Shown one piece after another: positions 37,788-46,192 of a stretch of 64,000 bases of DNA (positions within the stretch are counted from its first letter, which is position 1; each line of letters begins with the position of its first letter). Source of the DNA: Alphaproteobacteria bacterium (GTDB lineage: Bacteria; Pseudomonadota; Alphaproteobacteria; CACIAM-22H2); contig JAEULA010000074.1 of NCBI GenBank assembly GCA_016793165.1, positions 1-64,000 of the forward strand, in the 5' to 3' direction. Below the pieces are notes generated by a model. It was not told where the DNA came from. It searched no databases and saw only the letters and a list, made by a program, of their open reading frames with translations. The position numbers and the translations under genes were made by a program.

Positions 37788-38297
37788 GTGAGCGGCTTCC
37801 GCCTGATCGCCCTCGCGGCCGCCATCGGCGGCCTGGTGCTGCTCACGGCGTCGCTGCGCGCACTCCTTCACGGGCTCGGCAGCAGGGCGCCGCTGCAGCC
37901 GGTCCTCGCCACGCTGCCGCTCGCCGCCCGACAACGCGTCGATCTGCCGGCGGGACCGGTGGTGCTGAACGCGGAGGGGCGCCGCTTCTCGACCGCCTTC
38001 GCGGGGCTGCGCTGGGCGCTGCTCGACACGCAAGGCCGCGCGGTGCCGGGCCGGCCCGTGATCTTCCGCGCCAGGCGCAGCGGCCTCGCGACCACGCGGC
38101 TCGAGATCCTGCGCTTCGATGTGCCCGGGCCGGGCGCCTATGTCCTCGCCGCCGAAGGCGACGTCGTTCCCGACCCCGACGCGAGGCTCGTGCTCGCGCG
38201 CCCGACGGACGCGCTGCGCTTGATCGCGATCATCCTCGGGCTCGTGCTGGGCGGCGGCGCGCTCATCGCCGGGACGGTGCTGGCGATCGTCGGCTGA
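37788..38297 (+). CDS. Small bitopic membrane protein, unknown
   Basis: I do not recognise this 169-residue protein. It has a helix at about 4-24, a beta-rich domain of about 110 residues outside (e.g. RRFSTAFAGLRWALLDTQGR, VPGPGAYVLAAEGDVV), and a second helix at about 143-166. The start is GTG at 37788; GCGAGCGGA upstream is a weak ribosome binding site. It is 21 bp behind the amine oxidase and probably shares its transcript. The carbohydrate-binding-like beta domain between two helices is guessed from hydropathy only. Confidence 0.6.
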   Translation: MSGFRLIALAAAIGGLVLLTASLRALLHGLGSRAPLQPVLATLPLAARQRVDLPAGPVVLNAEGRRFSTAFAGLRWALLDTQGRAVPGRPVIFRARRSGLATTRLEILRFDVPGPGAYVLAAEGDVVPDPDARLVLARPTDALRLIAIILGLVLGGGALIAGTVLAIVG

Positions 38298-38331
38298 GTC
38301 GCGAGGGCGTGTGGCGCCCGCGGCGCTGGTC

Positions 38332-38337
38332 TAGGAT
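38332..38337 (+). promoter_or_regulatory. Candidate -10 element for the chimera operon
   Basis: TAGGAT within TCTAGGAT lies 60 bases before the ATG at 38392, inside the 94-bp gap after the membrane protein gene. It belongs to the recurring CTAGGnT set. No clear -35 hexamer. Confidence 0.25.
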
Positions 38338-38391
38338 GCGCGCTCGCGGCGTCGAGCGCCGGGGCGCGCGCCACAACGGGGGACGAGGGGA

Positions 38392-40653
38392 ATGACGCGC
38401 CATCGCCTGCTGCTGTCGATCGGGCTGATCCTCGCCGTCGCCTTCGGCGCGCTGCACTACTGGACGGCCGCGAAGATCACCGAGCGCGCCGAGCAGATCG
38501 CGGTGGAGGCGAGCCGCCTCGCCGGCGACCAGCTCAGCGACGTCAAGGCGCGCGAGGAGCTGATCGCCAAGCGGCTCGAGAACCGCCTGCGCGGCTTCTT
38601 CTGGCAGAGCTTCCTCGGCAGCCTCGGCCCCGTCGTGACGGCGCTGGTTGCGCTCGCGGGCCTGCTGACCGGCCTCAACACCTACCTCGCGACGCGCGAG
38701 AAGGAGCGCGCCGATCGCGCCGCCGCGGAGCTGAAGGACACGCTTGCGCGCGTCGCCGGCAAGGAGGCGCGCGAGCGCATGGTCGGCATCGTCGGCTTGC
38801 AGCACTTCTTCGCTGCCGGCCGCGAGGAGCAGCATCTGCCGGCCCTCGCCGCGCTGATGGCGGCGCTGCGCATCGAGGACAACGACGAGGTCCGGCGCGC
38901 CGCGCGCGTCGTCGCCGAGGCGGCCGCGGCGTCGCTCGATCCCGCCATGCTCGCCAAGGTGTCGTGGCAGCGCCTGCAGCTGCGCGGCATCGACCTCGCC
39001 GGCCGCACGCTCGACAACGTCGATCTGCGCGACGCCGATCTCGAGGATGCCGACCTGCGCGGCACGCGGCTGCGCGATGCGCGCCTCGACGCGGCCTCGC
39101 TCAAGGGCGCACGCCTCGACGACGCGGAACTGACAGGCGCCGACCTCTCCTATGTCGACCTCGCCGGCGCCTCGCTGCGCGGCGCTCAGCTCGCCGACGC
39201 GCGCTTCGAGGGCGCCAAGGTGTTCAAGATGGACGTCGCGGGCGCGACCTTCGGCGGCACCTCGCCGGGCCTCGACGCGCTGCCTTGGGACCTCGTGCGC
39301 GGCTGGCGCGCGGCGACGCTGCCCGACGCGCTCCGCCAGCGCCTGGAGACGCGCTTCGGCCCCGCGCCGAGCGGGCCGCGCGTGCTCATGCTGATGTGGG
39401 AGGTGCCGCCGAACGTCACCGGCGGGGCGTGGACCGCCTGCCACCATCTCGTGCGCGCCCTGCGCCGCAGCGGCGCCGACGTGACGGTGGTCGTCCCCTG
39501 GGAGAGCGAGCGCCTCGATGCTCTGCCCTTCGGCATCGAGGTGCCGGTGATCGGCATGGGCCTCGCGACGCCGGCGCCGAGCGGTCCCTATGGCGGCGGG
39601 GCGGCGATCTCGAGCTACGGCCAGGCGAGCGCGCCCTATGGCGGCGCCTATGGCAGCTCGGCCTATGGCGCCGCTTCGGCCTATGGCGCCGCGACGCGGC
39701 CCGTCGGAACCGACGGCCGCGCCTGGGGCGGCTATTGGCTCGGTTCGGGCACGCCGCTGCTGCGCCTGACCCAGGCCTACGCGCAGCGGGTCCAGCGCTG
39801 GATCGCCGACAAGGAGTTCGCGGTGATCCACGCGCACGACTGGGTGACCTGGCAGGCCGCGCGCGGCGCCGCCGCCGCCCGGCGCATTCCCTGGCTCGCG
39901 CATGTCCACTCGCTGGAGGGCGAGCGCCGCCCGAGCGGTCGCGATCCGATCATCATGCAGATCGAGGCCGAGGCGCTGCGCGGCGCGGACCGCATCGTCG
40001 TGCCCGGCACCGCAACGCGGGCGCGGGCGATGCGCGAGTACGGCGTCGAGGCCGCGCGCATTGCCGTCGTGCCCAATGCGCTGACCGCCACCGCGATGGC
40101 GCCGGCGCGAATGGGCGCCTTCGAGACGCGCCGCGTGGTCTTCCTGGGCCGCCTCGCCGCGCAGAAGGGGCCGGACCGCTTCGCCGACATCGCGGCCGCG
40201 GTGCGCCGCACGCTGCCCGACGCGCAGTTCGTGATGTTCGGCGAGGGTGAGGAATCGGCCGCGCTGCGCCGCCGCGCCGACGTGTCGCTGCGCCCCGCGC
40301 TCGCCTGGGCGGACCGCGCCGAGGCCTTCGCCCAGGCCTCCGCCGTGATCGTGCCGTCGCGCGCCGAGCCCTTCGGCATGGTGGTGCTCGAGGCGATGCA
40401 GGCCGGCGTGCCGGTGCTCTACCCGCAGGACTCCGGCGCAGCCGACGCCCTCGCCAGCGGCATCAAGATCGCGCCGGACGCGACCGACGCCGTCGCCCAG
40501 CGGGTCGTCGCACTGCTCACCGATCCCGAGGACTGGGAGCGCACCGCCCGCGCGCAGCTCACCGAGATCCTCGCCTACCCCGCCCGCGACCATGCCGCGC
40601 CGATCAAGGCGGCATGGGAGGCCCTGCGGGCGGGCGCCATCAAGACTCCGTAA
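38392..40653 (+). CDS. Membrane-anchored pentapeptide-repeat/GT4 glycosyltransferase chimera
   Basis: A 753-residue protein of unusual layout. Two helices (about 5-24 and 77-99) enclose a short coiled coil (about 27-70). After a helical HEAT-like part (about 105-190) come roughly 16 pentapeptide repeats (about 196-280; e.g. LDNVDLRDADLEDADLRG). From about 322 a GT4 glycosyltransferase begins (VLMLMWEVPPNVTGG, with the GG acceptor loop) and ends with its EX7E motif at E659/E667 (EPFGMVVLE). A Tyr/Gly/Ser/Ala-rich insert (about 397-437) interrupts the N-terminal Rossmann half. I see no stop or frameshift; the frame and codon use are continuous, so the fusion looks real. It is the first gene of a run to pyrE. 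Confidence 0.88.
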   Translation: MTRHRLLLSIGLILAVAFGALHYWTAAKITERAEQIAVEASRLAGDQLSDVKAREELIAKRLENRLRGFFWQSFLGSLGPVVTALVALAGLLTGLNTYLATREKERADRAAAELKDTLARVAGKEARERMVGIVGLQHFFAAGREEQHLPALAALMAALRIEDNDEVRRAARVVAEAAAASLDPAMLAKVSWQRLQLRGIDLAGRTLDNVDLRDADLEDADLRGTRLRDARLDAASLKGARLDDAELTGADLSYVDLAGASLRGAQLADARFEGAKVFKMDVAGATFGGTSPGLDALPWDLVRGWRAATLPDALRQRLETRFGPAPSGPRVLMLMWEVPPNVTGGAWTACHHLVRALRRSGADVTVVVPWESERLDALPFGIEVPVIGMGLATPAPSGPYGGGAAISSYGQASAPYGGAYGSSAYGAASAYGAATRPVGTDGRAWGGYWLGSGTPLLRLTQAYAQRVQRWIADKEFAVIHAHDWVTWQAARGAAAARRIPWLAHVHSLEGERRPSGRDPIIMQIEAEALRGADRIVVPGTATRARAMREYGVEAARIAVVPNALTATAMAPARMGAFETRRVVFLGRLAAQKGPDRFADIAAAVRRTLPDAQFVMFGEGEESAALRRRADVSLRPALAWADRAEAFAQASAVIVPSRAEPFGMVVLEAMQAGVPVLYPQDSGAADALASGIKIAPDATDAVAQRVVALLTDPEDWERTARAQLTEILAYPARDHAAPIKAAWEALRAGAIKTP
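39581..39705 (+). repeat. Gly/Tyr-rich low-complexity repeat within the glycosyltransferase
   Basis: Five copies of the octamer CCTATGGC occur in about 100 bp (near 39586, 39634, 39646, 39660, 39678), encoding an insert with seven or so YG units (SYGQASAPYGGAYGSSAYG and onwards). Two copies of GCCTATGGCGCC are exact. The repeat is in frame and is probably a recently expanded coding microsatellite. Confidence 0.7.
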
Positions 40654-40668
40654 CGACGGAGGCCGACG

Positions 40669-41058
40669 ATGCGACTGAACCTGGATCACATCGGGCAGAT
40701 CGCCCTGGGGGTCGCCGATGTCGACCGCGCGGAGCGCTTCTTCGGCGAGACGCTCGGCCTGCGGCGCCTCTACCGTCACGGCGACCTCGTCTTCTTCGAC
40801 TGCGCCGGCGTGCGACTGATGCTCGAGCGCTCGGACGATGCGCAGGCGATCGCCCGGGCGTCGCCGATCTACCTTCGCTGCGCCGACATCGCCTTCGCCG
40901 TCGCGGAGCTCGGCCGGCGCGGGGTGGTGTTCTCCGACCCTCCACACCGGATCGCGCGCATGGACGACCACGATCTCTGGATGGCGTTCTTCGCCGACCC
41001 GGACGGGCACGTGCTCGCCCTCATGCACGAAGCGCCGAAAGGATACGCCCCCTCATGA
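40669..41058 (+). CDS. VOC/glyoxalase-fold protein
   Basis: A 129-residue vicinal-oxygen-chelate protein built of two beta-alpha-beta-beta-beta units: LDHIGQIALGVADVDRAERF at the front and WMAFFADPDGHVLALMHE at the end. Metal-ligand positions (H7 in the first unit, E near 121 in the last) look present. Such proteins are glyoxalases, dioxygenases, or resistance proteins; nothing decides which. GGAGG lies seven bases upstream of the ATG. The stop overlaps the methyltransferase start by four bases (ATGA), so the two are coupled. Confidence 0.85.
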   Translation: MRLNLDHIGQIALGVADVDRAERFFGETLGLRRLYRHGDLVFFDCAGVRLMLERSDDAQAIARASPIYLRCADIAFAVAELGRRGVVFSDPPHRIARMDDHDLWMAFFADPDGHVLALMHEAPKGYAPS

Positions 41059-41885
41059 CCGACGACACGCTGATCCGGCACTACGACGGCGGCCAGGACC
41101 TCATCGCCCGCGCCCATGTGCTGCTGCGCGAGGCCGGCAAGGACCTCGATCGGCTGACGATCGACGACCTGGTCGGGCTCGACGAGTTCCACGTGCGTGG
41201 GCGCGAGGCGACGCTTTCGCTCGCGCAGCGCCTTGCCTTGCGCGGCGGCGAGCGCGTGCTCGATGTCGGCAGCGGCATCGGCGGGCCGGCGCGCCGGCTC
41301 GCGACGCTGGCCGCCGTCGAGGTGGTCGGCATCGACCTGACGCCGGCCTTCGTCGATCTCGCCAACGAGTTCAGCCGGCTGACCGGCCTCGCCGACCGCG
41401 TGCGATTCCGGGCGGCCGACGCGCTCGCCCTGCCCTTCGCGGATGCGAGCTTCGACGTCGTGTGGACGCAGCACGTGCAGATGAACATCGCCGACAAGGA
41501 CCGGTTCTGCGCCGAGATGTTCCGCGTCGTCAGGCCGGGCGGGCGCCTGGCGCTCTACGACATCCTGCAGGGACCGGGAGGCGACGTCGTCTATCCGACG
41601 CCCTGGGCCTCGGTGCCCGAGCTCAGCCGCCTCGCGACTCCCGCCGTCTACCGCGCCAGCGTCGAGCGGGCCGGCTTCGCGATCGAGAGCTGGGACGACG
41701 TCACCGAGGCTGCGAGCATCTGGGCGGCGAAGCGCTACGCGAGCCCGCCGCCGCCGAACGCGGCGACGGTCGCCCGTCTCCTCGGCGCGCGCAACGCGGC
41801 CGGAGCCGCGAACATCCCGCGCAATCTCGCCGAGCGACGGATCGCGCTGGTCGAGGCGATTGCACGCCGGCCCCGCGCCGCCTAA
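41055..41885 (+). CDS. Class I SAM-dependent methyltransferase
   Basis: A 276-residue Rossmann methyltransferase. Motif I is VLDVGSGIGG at 68-77, motif II has the acidic D in VVGIDLTPAF, and post-motifs FDVVWTQHVQMNIADK and RVVRPGGRLALYDI follow. The closest-looking groups are the glycine/sarcosine/dimethylglycine N-methyltransferases and ubiE-like enzymes, but the acceptor is not clear. The ATG at 41055 is in a four-base overlap with the VOC gene; the frame is open far upstream but only over the glycosyltransferase/VOC genes. PyrE follows after 36 bp. Confidence 0.87.
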   Translation: MTDDTLIRHYDGGQDLIARAHVLLREAGKDLDRLTIDDLVGLDEFHVRGREATLSLAQRLALRGGERVLDVGSGIGGPARRLATLAAVEVVGIDLTPAFVDLANEFSRLTGLADRVRFRAADALALPFADASFDVVWTQHVQMNIADKDRFCAEMFRVVRPGGRLALYDILQGPGGDVVYPTPWASVPELSRLATPAVYRASVERAGFAIESWDDVTEAASIWAAKRYASPPPPNAATVARLLGARNAAGAANIPRNLAERRIALVEAIARRPRAA

Positions 41886-41921
41886 TCAGGCCGGCAACCC
41901 CGCAGCCGGAGTCGCCCCGCC

Positions 41922-42605
41922 ATGAACCAGACCGAGATCGCCCGCGTCGCCGCGCGGATCCTGATCGAGACCAAGTCCGTCCTGATCAACGCCGAGAAGC
42001 CGTTCATCTTCACGTCGGGCTGGGCGTCGCCGACCTATACCGACTGCCGCCGCCTGATCAGCTTCCCGCGCGCGCGAAACCAGCTGCTGGCGATGGCGCT
42101 GGACCAGCTCGCCCGCGATGCCGGCGTCGAGATCTTCGACGCCGTCGCGGGCGGCGAGACCGCCGGCATCCCGTATGCGGCCTGGTTCGCCGACCGCATG
42201 GGGCTGCCGATGCTCTACGTGCGCAAGAAGCCCAAGGGTTTCGGCCGCAACGCGCTGATCGAAGGCAATGTCGTGCCGGGCAGCCGCGTGCTGCTGGTCG
42301 AGGACCTCGCCACCGACGGCAAGTCGAAGATGCATTTCGTCAACGGCCTGCGCGAGGCGGGCTGCGAGGTGAAGCACTGCTTCGTGGTGTTCCACTACGG
42401 CATCTTCCCGGAGAGCACGAAGGTCCTGGCCGACAACGGCGTCAAGCTGCATGCGCTGTGCACGTGGTGGGACGTGCTCGCCGCAGCCGAGGCCGACGGC
42501 AGCTTCGACAAGGCGACGCTGGTCGAGGTCCGCAAGTTCCTCGAAGCGCCCGCCGCGTGGTCGGTCGCCCACGGCGGCAAGGGCGGCGACGCGCCCGCGG
42601 GCTGA
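41922..42605 (+). CDS. pyrE: Orotate phosphoribosyltransferase
   Basis: Fifth step-type enzyme of UMP synthesis: orotate plus PRPP gives OMP and PPi in the cytosol. At 227 residues it matches the longer alphaproteobacterial PyrE form. The substrate-loop region FTSGWASPTYTDCRRLISFP is at about 30-49 and the PRPP motif VLLVEDLATDGKSK at 123-136; the RKKPKGFGRN loop (101-110) has the catalytic lysines. Core housekeeping gene at the end of the plus-strand run from 38392. No other pyr gene is adjacent. The start is well set, with CGGAG upstream at a longish distance. Confidence 0.95.
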   Translation: MNQTEIARVAARILIETKSVLINAEKPFIFTSGWASPTYTDCRRLISFPRARNQLLAMALDQLARDAGVEIFDAVAGGETAGIPYAAWFADRMGLPMLYVRKKPKGFGRNALIEGNVVPGSRVLLVEDLATDGKSKMHFVNGLREAGCEVKHCFVVFHYGIFPESTKVLADNGVKLHALCTWWDVLAAAEADGSFDKATLVEVRKFLEAPAAWSVAHGGKGGDAPAG

Positions 42606-42638
42606 CCGCACGCCGCGACGAGGACGCGACCTTGCGCG

Positions 42639-42682
42639 CCGGAGCCGCTCGCGGCGCCGGATCGGCCGCCGCGAACGCGGCG
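42639..42682. terminator. Tandem GC hairpins between convergent pyrE and chaC
   Basis: Two GC stems lie in the 78-bp convergent gap: 42639-42660 (8 bp plus one mismatch, CTCG tetraloop) and 42667-42682 (6-bp stem, GAAC loop). Their place between converging genes suggests termination in both directions, though neither has a U-tract. Confidence 0.35.
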
Positions 42683-42683
42683 C

Positions 42684-43427
42684 TCACTCCGCAGGCCCGG
42701 TTCGGAAGGCGCGCAGGTGGTCGGCGACGAGCGCCTGCAGGCGCAGGAGATGGCGATCGCGGATGCCGAGCTCGTGGCAGCGCAGGACCGTCTCGCAGAG
42801 ATACTCCGCGCTCGGACCGCGGCTGCCGCAGGCCGTCGCGATGTGCCGCGCCGCGACGGCGTCGTCGACGCGGCCGGCATAGCGCTCGCTGTCGCGATTG
42901 ATGACGAAGGTGACCGCGCGGACGGTTCCACCATCGGTGGCGGCGGGCAGCCACCGGACGCGATAGCCGTTGCCGCGCAGCTCGCGCTGCCACAGGACGC
43001 GCAGGCGGTCCCGGAGGTCGGCACCGGCGAGCCGGTAGGCGAGCCCTCGGCACGAGCCGCCGCGATCGAGCGCCAGCATCATTCCCGGCCGCTCGCGGCT
43101 GCCGCGACTCCGCCATTGCCAGAGGCAGAACCGGCGATGCCAGCCCGCGACGGCAGCGATCCGCGTTTCGTCGACCGACACCTCCGGCCGCCACATCAGC
43201 GAGCCATAGGCGAAGACCCAGACCTCCCGCGGCCGTCCGGCCTCGGCGTAGCTCCGATCGAGCAGCACGTCGATTTCGGCGTCGGTCAGCAGCGTCATCG
43301 GCGCGCCGCTGTCCGGCACGGGCGCGGGATGCACGGCCCGGACGAGCTCGCGCGACAGGGCAAGGGACCGGCCGGCGGCGCGCGGCATCGGGAGGGCTGC
43401 TGACGACATTGGCGCGGGAGAGTGCAT
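42684..43427 (-). CDS. chaC: ChaC-family gamma-glutamylcyclotransferase
   Basis: A 247-residue ChaC protein that splits glutathione (gamma-glutamyl dipeptides) to 5-oxoproline and Cys-Gly in the cytosol. The substrate-binding VFAYGSLMWRP motif is at about 70-80, followed by RRFCLWQWRSRGSRERPG and RGLAYRLAG, both family landmarks; the catalytic glutamate is probably in VLWQRELRGNGY. The C-terminal ChaC helix bundle is complete (RHIATACGSRGPSAEYL). The N-terminal 40-60 residues are variable, and a shorter start (e.g. 43298) cannot be excluded as no good ribosome binding site is seen for the ATG at 43427. It is divergent from the third importer's binding protein. Confidence 0.9.
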   Translation of the reverse strand: MHSPAPMSSAALPMPRAAGRSLALSRELVRAVHPAPVPDSGAPMTLLTDAEIDVLLDRSYAEAGRPREVWVFAYGSLMWRPEVSVDETRIAAVAGWHRRFCLWQWRSRGSRERPGMMLALDRGGSCRGLAYRLAGADLRDRLRVLWQRELRGNGYRVRWLPAATDGGTVRAVTFVINRDSERYAGRVDDAVAARHIATACGSRGPSAEYLCETVLRCHELGIRDRHLLRLQALVADHLRAFRTGPAE

Positions 43428-43500
43428 GGTCCGCCGGATCGTGCAAGCGTCGACCGCCTGGCGGGCGCCTTGCCCGTGGCTTGGGTGCCGCGACAGGCGC

Positions 43501-43506
43501 TAGGGT
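43501..43506 (+). promoter_or_regulatory. Candidate -10 element for importer locus 43534
   Basis: TAGGGT within GCTAGGGT lies 33 bases before the ATG at 43534, the same distance as the boxes for the genes at 6846 and 56879. A TTGGGT 14 bp upstream is too close for a normal -35. Confidence 0.35.
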
Positions 43507-43533
43507 CGCGGTCTGCCACGAGGGGGAGCCGAC

Positions 43534-45198
43534 ATGCCCAGCCGATCCAACACCATCACCGCCGTCCTTTCGGCCGCCATCCTCGCCGCCACGCTTCCGG
43601 CCGTCGCGAAGGAAGAGCTCGTCGTCGGCTTCACGCAGTACCCGGCGACGCTGCATCCGAACATCGATTCGATGGCGGCGAAGACCTACGTCCTCAGCAT
43701 GCTGCGGCGGCCGCTCACGGCCTACGACAAGGAATGGGTCCTGCGCTGCGTCCTGTGCACCGAGCTTCCCACCATCGAGAACGGTCTCGCCAAGACGGTC
43801 GACCGGCCCGACGGCACCAAAGGGGTGGCGGTCACCTACACGATCCACGCAGGCGCCACCTGGAGCGACGGCACGCCGGTGACGGTAGACGACGTGCTGT
43901 TCACCGCCGAGGTCGGCAAGCATCCCAAGAGCGGCGTGGCGGCGCAGGAGTTCTACAACCGGCTCGAGCGCATCGAGACCCACGACCGCAAGCGGTTCAC
44001 CCTCCATGTCGACAAGCTGACCTACCAGTACAACGACGTCAGCGACTTCCAGCTGCTGCCCGCCCATCTCGAGCGGCCGATCTTCCAGGCCGATCCCGAC
44101 AACTACCGCAATCGCACGCTGTTCGACGCCGAGCCGGCGCGCGCGGGCCTGCATTTCGGCCCCTACCGCGTGAGCGAGGTGGTGGCCGGATCGCATCTGG
44201 TCCTGGTCCAGAACCCGACCTGGTACGGCGACAAGCCGCACTTCAAGAAGATAACGATTCGCGCCATCGAGAACACCGCGGCGCTCGAAGCCAACCTCCT
44301 GTCGGGTTCGATCGACTACATCGCGGGCGAGCTCGGCCTGACGCTCGACCAGGCCCTCGCGTTCCAGAAGCGCCACGGCGCCCGCTTCGACATTTCCTAC
44401 AAGCCGGGCCTCGTCTACGAGCACATCGACCTGAACCTCGACAACCCGGCGCTCAAGGACCGCCGCGTCCGCCAGGGGCTGCTCTACGCCCTCGACCGCC
44501 AGTCGCTGTCGCAGCAGCTCTTCGAGGGCAAGCAGCCGGTGGCGAACAGCTTCGTCAATCCGCTCGATCGCGTGATCAGCGACGACGTGCCGAGCTACCG
44601 CTTCGACCCCGCGCGCGCGCAGGCCCTGTTCGAGGAGGCCGGCTTCAAGCCCGGCGCCGACGGCGTCCGCGTCAACGCCGCCGGCCAGCGCCTGTCCTTC
44701 GAGATCGGCACGACGGCGGGCAACCGCACGCGGGAGAGCGTGCAGCAGGTGCTGCAGAGCCAATGGAAGCGCGTCGGAGTCGAGATCCGCATCAAGAACG
44801 ATCCCGCCCGCGTCTTCTTCGGCGAGATCACGCGCAAGCGCGCCTTCCCGGCGATGGCCATGTATGCGTGGATCTCCAGCCCCGAGAACTCGCCGCGCAA
44901 CCAGCTGCACGCCAAGCACGTGCCCACGGAAGCGAACAGCTGGGCGGGCCAGAACTACCCCGGCTTCGCCGATGCGGAAATGGACCGGCTCGTCGAGGCG
45001 CTGGAGATCGAGCTCGATTTCGGCAAGCGCAAGGCGATCTGGGCGCGGATTCAGCAGATCTACGCGACCGAGCTGCCGGTGCTGCCACTCTATTTCCGCG
45101 CCGACTCCTTTATCGTCCCCAAATGGCTCGCCGGCATCGAGCCCACCGGGCACCTGCACTACACGTCGCTCCGGGTCGAGCATTGGAAGCCCCGCTGA
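43534..45198 (+). CDS. Peptide/nickel-type ABC substrate-binding protein (ATPase-less locus)
   Basis: A 554-residue SBP_bac_5 protein, predicted periplasmic with a signal peptide at about 1-26 (ITAVLSAAILAATLPAVA). Mature domain landmarks: YTIHAGATWSDGTPVTVDDV, FGPYRVSEVVAGSHL, VRQGLLYALDRQSL and LPVLPLYFRADSF near the end. The overall pattern is like OppA-type oligopeptide binders. AGGGGGAG lies seven bases before the ATG. Two permease genes follow directly, but no ATPase genes, unlike the other three importers of this window. Confidence 0.93.
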   Translation: MPSRSNTITAVLSAAILAATLPAVAKEELVVGFTQYPATLHPNIDSMAAKTYVLSMLRRPLTAYDKEWVLRCVLCTELPTIENGLAKTVDRPDGTKGVAVTYTIHAGATWSDGTPVTVDDVLFTAEVGKHPKSGVAAQEFYNRLERIETHDRKRFTLHVDKLTYQYNDVSDFQLLPAHLERPIFQADPDNYRNRTLFDAEPARAGLHFGPYRVSEVVAGSHLVLVQNPTWYGDKPHFKKITIRAIENTAALEANLLSGSIDYIAGELGLTLDQALAFQKRHGARFDISYKPGLVYEHIDLNLDNPALKDRRVRQGLLYALDRQSLSQQLFEGKQPVANSFVNPLDRVISDDVPSYRFDPARAQALFEEAGFKPGADGVRVNAAGQRLSFEIGTTAGNRTRESVQQVLQSQWKRVGVEIRIKNDPARVFFGEITRKRAFPAMAMYAWISSPENSPRNQLHAKHVPTEANSWAGQNYPGFADAEMDRLVEALEIELDFGKRKAIWARIQQIYATELPVLPLYFRADSFIVPKWLAGIEPTGHLHYTSLRVEHWKPR

Positions 45199-45220
45199 TT
45201 TTCGCGCCGTTCATCCCGCG

Positions 45221-46192
45221 ATGATCCGCTTCCTGGCCGGGCGGCTCGTCCAGAGCCTGGTCGTCCTGCTGGCAATGTCGTTCGTCGTCTACGTACTGAT
45301 CGGCCTGATGCCGGGCGACCCCTTCGATATTCTGGTCGGCGGCGACCCCAAGATCACGTCGGCCGATGTCGAGCGGCTGCGCCGCGACTACGGCCTCGAT
45401 CGACCGGTCACGGAGCGCTACCTCGCCTGGCTGTCGGCCGCCCTCCAGGGGGATCTCGGGTGGTCGCGGACCTTCCGGCGCCCGGTCTGGGAGGTGATGG
45501 GAGCGCGCTTCGGCAACACGATCCTGCTGATGGGCCTCGCGCTGGCGATCGCGCTGGCGACCGGCCTCGCGCTGGGCATCGCCGCCGCGGCGCGAGCCGG
45601 CGGGCTCTTCGACACGATCGTCAATCTCGGCTGCTTCGCGACGTCGGCGGTGCCGACCTTCTGGCTCGCGCTGCTGCTCATCATGCTCTTCGCCGTCGGC
45701 CTCGGCTGGCTGCCGGCCGGCGGTCTTGCCGAGCGCGGCAGCGACGGGTGGACGCAGCTTCGCCACCTCGTCCTCCCGGTGGCGACCCTCGCGATCGTCG
45801 AGACGGGCATCTACGCGCGGCACATGCGCGCGGCGATGCTCGAGGCGTTGCAGCACGACTACGTGCGGACGGCGCGCGCGAAGGGCGCGTCGCGCGGCCG
45901 CGTGCTGCTCGTCCACGCCCTGCGCAATGCCATGCTGCCGGTCACGACGATGGCGGCGCTCGGCTTCGGGAGCCTGTTCTCCGGCGCGGTGATCACCGAG
46001 ACGATGTTCGCCTGGCCGGGCATGGGCAAGCTCATCTACGACTCGATCCTCGGCAGCGACTACAACGTCGCGCTCGTGACGCTGCTGTTCGCGACCCTGG
46101 TGACGCTCCTCGCAAACCTGCTGGCCGACCTGATCTACGTCGCGCTTGATCCGCGCATCAAGATCGACGGGGGCCGCGGCACGCGCCCATGA
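45221..46192 (+). CDS. Peptide/nickel-type ABC permease, B-position
   Basis: A 323-residue BPD permease with six helices; the first is at about 9-28. Coupling helix: RAKGASRGRVLLVHALRNAM; last-loop landmark FAWPGMGKLIYDSI. The ATG at 45221 lies 22 bp after the binding-protein stop; CCGCG just upstream is a poor ribosome binding site, and the frame reads back to 44864 only over the preceding gene. No hairpin separates it from the binding-protein gene, in contrast to the minus-strand importers. Confidence 0.93.
   Translation: MIRFLAGRLVQSLVVLLAMSFVVYVLIGLMPGDPFDILVGGDPKITSADVERLRRDYGLDRPVTERYLAWLSAALQGDLGWSRTFRRPVWEVMGARFGNTILLMGLALAIALATGLALGIAAAARAGGLFDTIVNLGCFATSAVPTFWLALLLIMLFAVGLGWLPAGGLAERGSDGWTQLRHLVLPVATLAIVETGIYARHMRAAMLEALQHDYVRTARAKGASRGRVLLVHALRNAMLPVTTMAALGFGSLFSGAVITETMFAWPGMGKLIYDSILGSDYNVALVTLLFATLVTLLANLLADLIYVALDPRIKIDGGRGTRP

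Noticed and set aside
39581..39705. Possible CRISPR-like or intergenic tandem repeat
   Set aside because: The repeats are only 8-12 bp, unevenly spaced, and in frame inside a coding region; they encode the YG-rich insert.
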